Shown: piece after piece, positions 1 to 5,254 of the stretch
Layout: each line of letters begins with the position of its first letter
Position numbering within the stretch: position 1 is the first letter of the stretch
Assembly (NCBI GenBank): GCA_030523505.1
Contig: JAUNIK010000218.1
Coordinates: 1 to 5,254, forward strand
Origin: Prevotellaceae bacterium
GTDB lineage: Bacteria; Bacteroidota; Bacteroidia; Bacteroidales; Bacteroidaceae
DNA length: 5,254 bases
Direction: 5' to 3'
Notes under the pieces: generated by a model
Database searches by the model: none
Told to the model about the DNA's origin: nothing
The model's input: only the letters and a program-made list of their open reading frames with translations
Made by a program: the position numbers and the translations under genes

Positions 1-1
1 G

Positions 2-1081
2 CTCCTGAAGAACGGTGCATTCTCTACCCGTGCTAATGTAAACATCTCTGGTGGTGGTGAGACTGCTCGCTACTTCGCATCTATCGCTTATACCAACGAT
101 GAGGGTATGTACAAGACAGACTCGGCATTGAAGAACAAGTACGATACCAACGCTAACTACAAGAAGTACAACTATCGTATGAACCTCGATATCGACATCA
201 CAAAGACTACTCTCTTGAAGCTCGGTGTCAGTGGTAACTTGAACAAGCGTAACTCTCCAGGTCTTGGTGATGATAAGGTTTGGGGTCAGCTCTTCGGTTA
301 CAATGCTCTCTATGCTCCACTCGTTTATTCAAACGGCTATTATCCATACAAGGCTCAGCCAGGTGTGACTGATGATAACAAGAGCAACTATGTGAACCCT
401 TGGGTTTCTTCAACTCAGACTGGTTACAACACAAACTGGGACAACAACATCCAGACTAACGTAACTCTCGAGCAGAACCTCGACTTCATTACTAAGGGCT
501 TGCGTTTCACAGGTCGTTTCGGTTACGATACATACAACTCGAACTCTATCTCACATCGTAAGATGCCTGCTCTCTACACAGCTCGTGCCCGTGATACAGA
601 GACTGGTGAACTTGTGTTCGACAAGATCTATGATATCCAGGATATGACACAGTCAACAAGCAACAGCGGTTCACGCCGTGAGTTCCTTGACTTGTTGCTC
701 CACTGGGACCGCACATTCCTCAAGGCTCATACCTTTGGTGCAAATGTGAAGTTCACTCAGGACCAGAATATCACAACCCAGAACCTCGGTGCTGATATCA
801 AGAACTCTATCCCTCGTAAGAACCAGGGTCTTGCTGCACAGGTAACCTATAACTACAAGAACCGCTACTTCCTTGATGGAAACTTCGGTTACAACGGTTC
901 GGAGAACTTCTCTGACGGTCACCGTTGGGGTTTCTTCCCAGCATACTCTCTCGCTTGGAACATTGGTGAGGAACCATTCATCCAGGAGAAGTTCCCTATG
1001 ATCAACATGTTCAAGATCCGTTACTCTCATGGTACGGAATCGTTTCCCTTACCTCTATACTATCGCACGTCATTCATATAG
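2..1081 (+). CDS. SusC-like TonB-dependent transporter, upstream fragment (5'-partial, frame broken at 3' end)
   Basis: This is the front half of the outer-membrane beta barrel of a SusC/RagA-family TonB-dependent transporter, which imports glycan fragments using TonB energy. The frame is already open at base 2, before the first ATG at 107, so the true start, signal peptide and plug domain lie upstream. About 344 residues read as SusC. Early on there is a RYFASIAYTNDEGMYK strand; near residue 287 there is NRYFLDGNFGYNGSENF followed by RWGFFPAYSLAWNIGEEPF, a hallmark SusC block; then MFKIRYSHG. After the glycine codon at 1031-1033 the frame goes wrong: about 15 unrelated residues (TESFPLPLYYRTSFI) precede a TAG at 1079-1081. 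The barrel continues in the next frame from about 1035. As read, this piece would make a transporter without the second half of its barrel. Family assignment is very secure; the substrate is unknown. Confidence 0.93.
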   Translation, partial: LLKNGAFSTRANVNISGGGETARYFASIAYTNDEGMYKTDSALKNKYDTNANYKKYNYRMNLDIDITKTTLLKLGVSGNLNKRNSPGLGDDKVWGQLFGYNALYAPLVYSNGYYPYKAQPGVTDDNKSNYVNPWVSSTQTGYNTNWDNNIQTNVTLEQNLDFITKGLRFTGRFGYDTYNSNSISHRKMPALYTARARDTETGELVFDKIYDIQDMTQSTSNSGSRREFLDLLLHWDRTFLKAHTFGANVKFTQDQNITTQNLGADIKNSIPRKNQGLAAQVTYNYKNRYFLDGNFGYNGSENFSDGHRWGFFPAYSLAWNIGEEPFIQEKFPMINMFKIRYSHGTESFPLPLYYRTSFI

Positions 1082-2216
1082 GGATGGTGATAACGATGTG
1101 GCAATCCCTGGTTACACCTTCGGTCAGACAGCCGGAACAAACGAGTACCGTGGTACACGTTATACACAGGTTGCTTCTATGGATGTAACATGGGAAGTTG
1201 CAAAGAAGGACGATATAGGTGTTGACCTCGTTCTCTTCGACAACAAGTTCTCTTTCACATTCGACTACTTCTCAGAACATCGTACAGGTATCTACATGCC
1301 TCGTCAGCATCTTTCTGCTATCGTAGGTCTCCAGTCACCTCCAAAGGCTAACGTAGGTTCAGTATCTTCAAAGGGTTTCGATGGTAACTTCAAGTTTGAG
1401 GAACGTTTCGGTGATGTAAGCTTCACAATCCGTGGTAACATGACTTATTCTAAGAATAAGATTGGTGATTACGACGAGGAGTACAATGTTTACTCATACC
1501 AGTATCAGCGTGGCTATCGTGTAGGTCAGGTTCGTGGTCTTATCGCAGAAGGCCTCTTCAAGAACTATGATGATATCCGCAACCATCCAAAGCAGATGTT
1601 CGGCGATGTTCAGCCTGGTGATATCAAGTATAAGGATGTAAACGGTGATGGTATCGTTGACGGTCTTGACGAGTGTGCTATCGGTGCTACCGACCGTCCA
1701 AACCTTATCTACGGTCTTGGTGTTTCTGTAGCATGGAAGGGCTTCGACTTCAACCTCCACTTCCAGGGTGCAGGTAAGTCAACCTTCATGACTCTTGGTA
1801 AGTGTGTTTACGCATTCAGCGAGAACCAGTGGGGTAACATCTTCAAGGGTATGCTCGACGACCGTTGGGTAGATGCTTCTACAGCAGCAATCCTCGGCAT
1901 CCAGGCTAACGAAGATCCAAACGCTACTTATCCACGACTCTCTTACGGTGGCAACTCTAACAACTTCCGCAACTCTACATTCTGGTTGCGCGATGGTCGT
2001 TACCTCCGTTTGAAGAACCTCGACTTCGGTTATACTCTTCCAAAGCAGATTGTTAACAAGATTCACTTCCAGAACATCCGCTTCTATGTATCAGGTACAA
2101 ACCTCTTCTTCATCTCGAAGAAGTTCGGTATGTGGGATCCTGAGTCACTGCAGCCACGTGGTGAGGACTATCCAATCACAAAGTCTATCACTGCCGGTGT
2201 ACAAGTTAGTCTCTAA
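1029..2216 (+). CDS. SusC-like TonB-dependent transporter, C-terminal barrel fragment
   Basis: This is the second half of the same SusC-like barrel, displaced by one reading frame. Recognisable SusC sequence begins at NRFPYLYTI (about 1038). The ATG at 1029 is only the first in-frame Met and is probably not a real start, since no signal peptide follows. Conserved blocks in order are VTWEVAKKDDIGVDL, IVGLQSPPKANVGSVSSKGFDGN, an acidic DVNGDGIVDGLDE loop at 1635-1673 resembling a calcium-binding EF-hand loop and common in SusC proteins, ATDRPNLIYGLG, FWLRDGRYLRLKNLDFGYTLP, and the terminal strand GEDYPITKSITAGVQVSL. The protein ends in Leu rather than the aromatic residue usual for outer-membrane barrels. 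The stop is TAA at 2214-2216, and the SusD-like gene starts 18 bases later, implying one operon. The piece contains no second frame break. On its own it could not be exported or form a working transporter. Confidence 0.92.
   Translation: MVRNRFPYLYTIARHSYRDGDNDVAIPGYTFGQTAGTNEYRGTRYTQVASMDVTWEVAKKDDIGVDLVLFDNKFSFTFDYFSEHRTGIYMPRQHLSAIVGLQSPPKANVGSVSSKGFDGNFKFEERFGDVSFTIRGNMTYSKNKIGDYDEEYNVYSYQYQRGYRVGQVRGLIAEGLFKNYDDIRNHPKQMFGDVQPGDIKYKDVNGDGIVDGLDECAIGATDRPNLIYGLGVSVAWKGFDFNLHFQGAGKSTFMTLGKCVYAFSENQWGNIFKGMLDDRWVDASTAAILGIQANEDPNATYPRLSYGGNSNNFRNSTFWLRDGRYLRLKNLDFGYTLPKQIVNKIHFQNIRFYVSGTNLFFISKKFGMWDPESLQPRGEDYPITKSITAGVQVSL
1031..1040 (+). other. Frame break in the SusC-like gene
   Basis: SusC sequence ends in one frame at IRYSHG (glycine codon 1031-1033) and resumes in the next frame at RNRFPYLYTI (from 1035). 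The shift equals a net loss of two bases (modulo three) or a gain of one. Family members usually have a short VGND-like segment between the equivalents of YSHG and RFPYL, and here it is missing. A deletion of several codons plus a remainder of two bases is therefore more likely than a one-base insertion. The exact lost bases cannot be read from this window alone. Confidence 0.85.
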
Positions 2217-2220
2217 AAAT

Positions 2221-2225
2221 AAGGA
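2221..2225 (+). promoter_or_regulatory. Possible weak ribosome-binding site of the SusD-like gene
   Basis: AAGGA lies nine bases before the ATG at 2235, inside the 18-base gap after the SusC-like stop. It matches a Shine-Dalgarno core at a normal distance. Bacteroidota rely little on such pairing, so it may be incidental. The ATG itself is secure because a lipoprotein signal peptide follows directly. There is no room or sign for a separate promoter, so the gene is probably co-transcribed with the SusC-like gene. Confidence 0.4.
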
Positions 2226-2234
2226 ATTACTATT

Positions 2235-3728
2235 ATGAATAAGAAATTATCTATATTCTTCTTGTCTGCTGTTTGTGCAGGTGCTGCATTGACTTCTTGT
2301 ACAGACCTTGATTCAGACAAATGGTTTGATGACCGAATCACTGAGGAGCAGATCTTCTCTGAGAAGTCTTCTGCTGAGGAGTGGCTTGCTCACGCTTATT
2401 CTTGGCTTCTCGACTGTAATGTTGAGGTAAGCTCAAAGGGCGGTACTGGTGGCTCTTCTGTAACAGTCGATGGTGTGACAATCAATGTTGAGGGTGCTCG
2501 TTGGAACCCATTCAACTTTGACGATGATATCTACTATGGTGACCGTGATAACAAGGCCGGTGGTGACAACAAGGATGCTGACTTCGCATCTTACAATGCT
2601 TTCCACGAAGGTAACTATCACGAGGACTGTGGTTACTCAGCATGGGTTCGTTGCTACAAGGGTATTGCCCAGGCAACAACCTTCATCCACAAGATCCACC
2701 TCAACAAGGAACTCTCTGAGTCTCAGATTGAGGACTATCGTGGTCAGGCTCGTTTCGTACGCGCTTACTTCTACTGGTTGCTTCTGAAGAAGTATGGTCC
2801 AGTGCCAATCGTTGATACAGAAGGTGTTGACTATACACTCTCTTACGATGAACTTTCTATCCCTCGTGCAACATACGAGGAGATGGCAGACTTCATCGGT
2901 GAGGAGATGGTTCAGGCAGCAAAGGAAATCAAGACAACCCACCGCGACGCTAACAACATCTGCCGTCCAACAGTAGGTACCTGTCTTGCTACCCGTGCTC
3001 TTGCTTATCTCTATGCAGCATCTCCACTTGCTAACGGTCAGCTCAAGAACGGTCAGCACCCAGCAGGCGTTGACGAAAAGATTGCAGAGCTCTTCGTTAA
3101 CCGCGATGGTACTCCTCTTCTCTCACGCGAATATAAAGAGGAGAAGTGGGCTAAGGCTGCTGCTGCATGTAAGGACGTAATGGAACTCGGATGCTATGAG
3201 CTCTATCATGCTGCACTCATCCCTGAGGGGTCTGGTCAGGATGGTTATCCTGTAACAGTAAAGCCTTACGATGATGGCAACTTCTCTACAAAGAACTGGC
3301 CTAACGGTTATGCAGATATCGACCCATTGCAGTCATATCGCCAGTTGTTCGACGGTGATGTATATCCTGCCGACAACCCAGAGTTGATCTTCACCCGTGG
3401 TGTCAACTTCGGTTTCACAGATAACGACCTCGGTATCGGTGCTCTCGTTCTTCACGAGATGCCAACAGAGCTTGGTGGCTGGAACACACACGGTGTGACA
3501 CAGAAGATGGTTGATACATACTACATGAACGACGGTACTGATGTTGACGGTATGTACTCAGAGTGGCGTGACGAATATCCTTCAGCAATCGCTGATGGTA
3601 ACAGCCGTCCACGTAAGACAAGTACTTTCAACCGTGACGACATCAAGGCAGGTGAGGCTCCAGCAAACTATCCAGAGTTGTCGAACGCTGCTACAGTACA
3701 GAGGTTCTCTCAAATGCTCAGTTCATGA
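2235..3728 (+). CDS. SusD/RagB-like surface lipoprotein, N-terminal fragment (frameshifted)
   Basis: SusD-family proteins are outer-leaflet lipoproteins that cap the SusC barrel and bind its ligand. The start is secure: MNKKLSIFFLSAVCAGAALTSC is a type II signal peptide with lipobox LTSC and the lipidated Cys at residue 22. The acidic TDLDSD right after it resembles Bacteroidota surface-export signals. SusD hallmarks follow: RGQARFVRAYFYWLLLKKYG from residue 169, PVPIVD at 189-194, and a RPTVGTCLATRALAYLYAASPLANG helix pair from residue 244, which belong to the TPR-like helical scaffold. A Gly/Ser-rich GGTGGSS stretch and an acidic DDDIYYGDRDNKAGGDNKDAD stretch lie before the TPR block. The frame is sound through about Q493 (codon 3711-3713) and then runs into MLSS and TGA at 3726-3728. 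The truncated product would lack the conserved C-terminal part. The repaired gene encodes about 751 residues, long for the family. Confidence 0.93.
   Translation: MNKKLSIFFLSAVCAGAALTSCTDLDSDKWFDDRITEEQIFSEKSSAEEWLAHAYSWLLDCNVEVSSKGGTGGSSVTVDGVTINVEGARWNPFNFDDDIYYGDRDNKAGGDNKDADFASYNAFHEGNYHEDCGYSAWVRCYKGIAQATTFIHKIHLNKELSESQIEDYRGQARFVRAYFYWLLLKKYGPVPIVDTEGVDYTLSYDELSIPRATYEEMADFIGEEMVQAAKEIKTTHRDANNICRPTVGTCLATRALAYLYAASPLANGQLKNGQHPAGVDEKIAELFVNRDGTPLLSREYKEEKWAKAAAACKDVMELGCYELYHAALIPEGSGQDGYPVTVKPYDDGNFSTKNWPNGYADIDPLQSYRQLFDGDVYPADNPELIFTRGVNFGFTDNDLGIGALVLHEMPTELGGWNTHGVTQKMVDTYYMNDGTDVDGMYSEWRDEYPSAIADGNSRPRKTSTFNRDDIKAGEAPANYPELSNAATVQRFSQMLSS
3712..3714 (+). other. Probable single-A deletion causing the SusD-like frameshift
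   Basis: The sequence here is TCTCAAATGCTCAG. With four A's instead of three it would read TCT CAA AAT GCT CAG, giving S-Q-N-A-Q and then FMNVSQMHMKREPRFY. This joins the two SusD pieces in one frame and supplies the expected residues just before the conserved NREPRFY-like motif (here KREPRFY). A one-base loss is the simplest explanation. It may be a real mutation or a sequencing error. Confidence 0.85.
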
Positions 3729-4489
3729 ATGTTTCGCAGATGCACATGAAGCGTGAGCCACGTTTCTATGCTTCAGTTGCTTATAGTGGTACAATCTGGG
3801 AGAATGGTGTTACCAACAACCCTGTTACAGCAAATAAGTTCCGTCAGGTAAGTTACTTCCGTAATGGTGGTAACGGTTGGGTGAACAACTTCCAGTATCC
3901 TCGTACAGGTACTGCTATGAAGAAGTTCTATGGTCCAAAGGACTACTGTCCAAACAACCAGAATACTTACAGCGGTATCCAGCAGAAGTATGAGCCAGCA
4001 ATCCGTTATGCTGATATTCTCTTGATGTATGCAGAGGCTTTGAATGAGCTCGACGGTTCTTATCAGATCCAGTCTTGGAATGGCACTACAACATATACTA
4101 TCGCTCGCGATGTGAACGAGATCAAGAAGGGTACCAACCCAGTTCGTATCCGTGCCGGTTTGCCAGATTATAGCGATGAGATCTATGGTAACAAGAACCT
4201 TCTCCGTAAGACTATCAAGCGTGAGCGTATGATTGAGTTCATGGGTGAGGCAAAGCGTTACTTCGACCTTCGCCGTTGGATGGATGCTCCAATAGAGGAG
4301 GCTACTCCAGTTTACGGTCTTAATGTCTTCATGACAGCCGCAAACAAGGACGAGTTCTTCAAGGTTATCCCAACATATAACCTCAAGGCTACATTCAACA
4401 CCAAGTTGTACTTCTGGCCTATCTCTCACACAGAGCTCAAGCGTAACAAGAACCTTGTTCAGTCTCCAGGTTGGACAGAGAATGACTAA
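3725..4489 (+). CDS. SusD/RagB-like protein, C-terminal fragment
   Basis: This is the C-terminal third of the SusD-like protein, one frame away from the N-terminal piece. The ATG at 3725 overlaps the upstream TGA as ATGA, but it is probably an internal Met codon because no signal peptide follows and open sequence extends upstream in this frame with SusD-like residues. Family motifs in order, numbered on the repaired protein, are REPRFYASVAYSG from 507, IRYADILLMYAEALNEL at 590-606, KRERMIEFMGEAKRYFDLRRW at 662-682, and FWPISHTELKRNKNLVQSPGW from 727 to near the end. The last two are typical of the SusD/RagB C-terminal domain. The stop is TAA at 4487-4489. If made alone by re-initiation at ATGA, the fragment would stay in the cytoplasm and probably be degraded. 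Confidence 0.92.
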   Translation: MNVSQMHMKREPRFYASVAYSGTIWENGVTNNPVTANKFRQVSYFRNGGNGWVNNFQYPRTGTAMKKFYGPKDYCPNNQNTYSGIQQKYEPAIRYADILLMYAEALNELDGSYQIQSWNGTTTYTIARDVNEIKKGTNPVRIRAGLPDYSDEIYGNKNLLRKTIKRERMIEFMGEAKRYFDLRRWMDAPIEEATPVYGLNVFMTAANKDEFFKVIPTYNLKATFNTKLYFWPISHTELKRNKNLVQSPGWTEND

Positions 4490-4530
4490 AGCCCCCTCCC
4501 TGCCTCCCCGAGGGGAGGTAAGGGAAAGCT
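4490..4530 (+). repeat. GC-rich intergenic hairpin (REP-like or attenuator-like)
   Basis: Starting one base after the SusD-like stop is a long imperfect inverted repeat. The core is CCTCCCC (4503-4509) with GGGGAGG (4512-4518) around a GA centre. It extends through a G-T wobble and a T-A pair, a bulged A (4521), TCCC (4497-4500) with GGGA (4522-4525), and outer AGC (4490-4492) with GCT (4528-4530). It is far more GC-rich than the A-rich leader that follows. No T-run follows on the + strand, so it is not a standard intrinsic terminator. It could be a copy of a dispersed palindromic repeat, an mRNA-processing or stabilising element protecting the susCD transcript, or a partial attenuator. Confidence 0.7.
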
Positions 4531-4559
4531 ATAAACATTAACAACAAAGAAAATTCAAT
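4531..4559 (+). promoter_or_regulatory. A-rich translation leader of the third gene
   Basis: Between the hairpin and the ATG at 4560 the sequence is strongly A/T-rich (ATAAACATTAACAAC, then AAAGAAAATTC) with no Shine-Dalgarno match. A-rich leaders without SD pairing are typical of Bacteroidota start regions. No convincing TTTG / TAnnTTTG promoter pair of the Bacteroidota type is visible here, so transcription probably reads through from upstream. Confidence 0.4.
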
Positions 4560-5254
4560 ATGAAAAGAATTTCAATATTATTAGCTTCAGTGTTTGGCTT
4601 GATGGCTCTCACCACTTCTTGTAACGATGAGTGGACCGAGGAACAGTACGAGCACTATATAAGCTTCAAGGCACCTCTTGACGATAAGGGTGGCGTAACA
4701 TCTGTATATGTTCCATTCACTCGTCATAATGAGAACGGCGAGGCTCTCTACGGACGCGGTCTCTCAAGTCGTCTGTTGCCAATGATTGTCAGCGGTACAA
4801 CAAAGAACGACCGCGACTTCACTGTTAAGGTTGCTCACGACACCGATACCCTCGGCATCCTCAACTATGAGTGGTTCCAGGGTCGTACCGACCTCTATTA
4901 CAAGGATATGAGCGACTATGCAACTTATCCATCAACAGTACAGTTCAAGTCAGGCGAGGATGTTTCGCTTCTCGATATCCGTTTCGATTTCAATAATCTC
5001 GACATGACTGAGAAGTGGGTCCTCCCTATCATGGTAGTTGATGATGGTACAAGTCCATTTGAGTCACATCCACGTAAGCACTACGGTAAGGCACTCCTCC
5101 GTGTATTCCCTTACAACGACTATTCTGGCGACTATTCTGCTGCAACACTCCTCGTAAAGAGTAGCCCAACAGAAGAAGACCTCGCTTCACAGGATGGTTC
5201 TGGTCAGGAGACAGCCCGTCTTTATGTAGTATCAGAGGATGAGGTGTTCTACTA
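4560..5254 (+). CDS. PUL-associated surface lipoprotein, DUF1735/DUF4973-like (3'-partial)
   Basis: The frame is open from the ATG at 4560 to the window edge (231 codons, no stop), so the 3' end lies outside. The start is set by the type II signal peptide MKRISILLASVFGLMALTTSC: Lys-Arg, a hydrophobic core, and lipobox LTTSC with Cys 21, then the acidic NDEWTEEQYE. The body is rich in predicted beta strands. It has YISFKAPL near residue 33, PMIVSGTTKNDRDFTVKV from 74, EKWVLPIMVVDD from 151, and NDYSGDYSATTLLV from 186, which looks like the start of a second beta domain. From memory this pattern matches the DUF1735/DUF4973-type lipoproteins encoded just after susD in Bacteroides and Prevotella PULs, some of which are thought to be surface glycan-binding proteins. 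Lipoprotein status is firm; the family name is a recollection, not a search. The ligand is unknown. No frame break is seen. Confidence 0.85.
   Translation, partial: MKRISILLASVFGLMALTTSCNDEWTEEQYEHYISFKAPLDDKGGVTSVYVPFTRHNENGEALYGRGLSSRLLPMIVSGTTKNDRDFTVKVAHDTDTLGILNYEWFQGRTDLYYKDMSDYATYPSTVQFKSGEDVSLLDIRFDFNNLDMTEKWVLPIMVVDDGTSPFESHPRKHYGKALLRVFPYNDYSGDYSAATLLVKSSPTEEDLASQDGSGQETARLYVVSEDEVFY

Noticed and set aside
671..1030. Minus-strand open frame (about 119 codons) opposite the SusC barrel
   Set aside because: It is a shadow of the SusC block containing the GYNGSENF and RWGFFPA motifs; no independent support.
1026..1045. Programmed +1 frameshift in the SusC-like gene
   Set aside because: No recognisable shift-prone codon or stop at the junction, and the protein seems to lack a conserved segment there, which frameshifting would not explain.
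1635..1673. EF-hand-like DVNGDGIVDGLDE loop as a novel calcium-binding module
   Set aside because: This acidic loop is a common conserved element of SusC-family barrels, so it supports the family call rather than novelty.
2637..3059. Minus-strand open frame (about 140 codons) opposite the SusD TPR region
   Set aside because: It is a shadow of conserved SusD coding sequence, Cys-rich and without family resemblance, leader or neighbour logic.
3705..3728. Programmed -1 ribosomal frameshift in the SusD-like gene
   Set aside because: The zero-frame codons TCT CAA ATG do not form an X-XXY-YYZ slippery heptamer, no clear downstream stimulatory structure is visible, and programmed shifting is not known for this family. 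A one-base deletion is simpler.
3773..4429. Long minus-strand open frame (about 218 codons) opposite the SusD C-terminal piece
   Set aside because: The opposite strand has clear SusD motifs throughout. The antisense product is a low-quality run of Ile/Val/Thr/Leu with no recognisable domain, as expected from the complement of strongly biased codons.
4497..4530. Intrinsic (rho-independent) terminator after the SusD-like gene
   Set aside because: The stem is strong, but it is followed by AAAGCTATAAAC rather than a T-run on the + strand, and another PUL gene follows at once.
1..5254. CRISPR arrays, tRNA/rRNA genes, insertion sequences, phage att sites
   Set aside because: No regularly spaced repeats, no tRNA-like or rRNA-like stretch, no transposase motif and no terminal repeats were seen; almost all of the window is PUL coding sequence.

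Overview
The window looks like part of a polysaccharide utilisation locus (PUL) from a Bacteroidota genome, most likely Prevotella/Segatella or a close relative. The evidence is a tandem SusC-like TonB-dependent transporter gene and SusD-like lipoprotein gene, followed by a third surface-lipoprotein gene. All are on the + strand with short gaps. Leaders are A/T-rich, with at most weak Shine-Dalgarno sequences, and codon use is strongly biased (AAC, AAG, CGT, GGT, CTC), as in highly expressed Prevotella genes. The genus is an inference; the phylum-level call is firm.

Layout. Bases 2-2216 hold the beta-barrel part of a SusC-like transporter whose N-terminus and plug lie upstream of the window. 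Its frame is broken near 1031-1040, giving an upstream piece (2-1081) and a downstream piece (1029-2216). Bases 2235-4489 hold a complete but frame-broken SusD-like lipoprotein gene: an N-terminal piece with signal peptide (2235-3728) and a C-terminal piece (3725-4489). Adding one A to the AAA run at 3712-3714 restores a single reading frame of about 751 residues. Bases 4490-4559 are intergenic and contain a strong GC-rich hairpin. From 4560 to the end is the open 5' part (231 codons) of a lipoprotein gene resembling the DUF1735/DUF4973-type accessory lipoproteins of Bacteroidota PULs.

How they work together. In intact form, the SusD-like lipoprotein would cap the SusC-like barrel at the cell surface, bind an oligosaccharide or other polymer fragment, and hand it to the TonB-powered barrel. 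The third protein would be a surface glycan-binding or otherwise accessory lipoprotein. No glycoside hydrolase, regulator or other substrate-defining gene lies in the window, so the substrate cannot be named.

The main anomaly is that both members of the SusC/SusD pair carry frame breaks while the surrounding sequence is well preserved. This means either very recent inactivation or sequence/assembly errors. I see no sign of an undescribed system; the points most worth checking are the two frame breaks and the intergenic hairpin.
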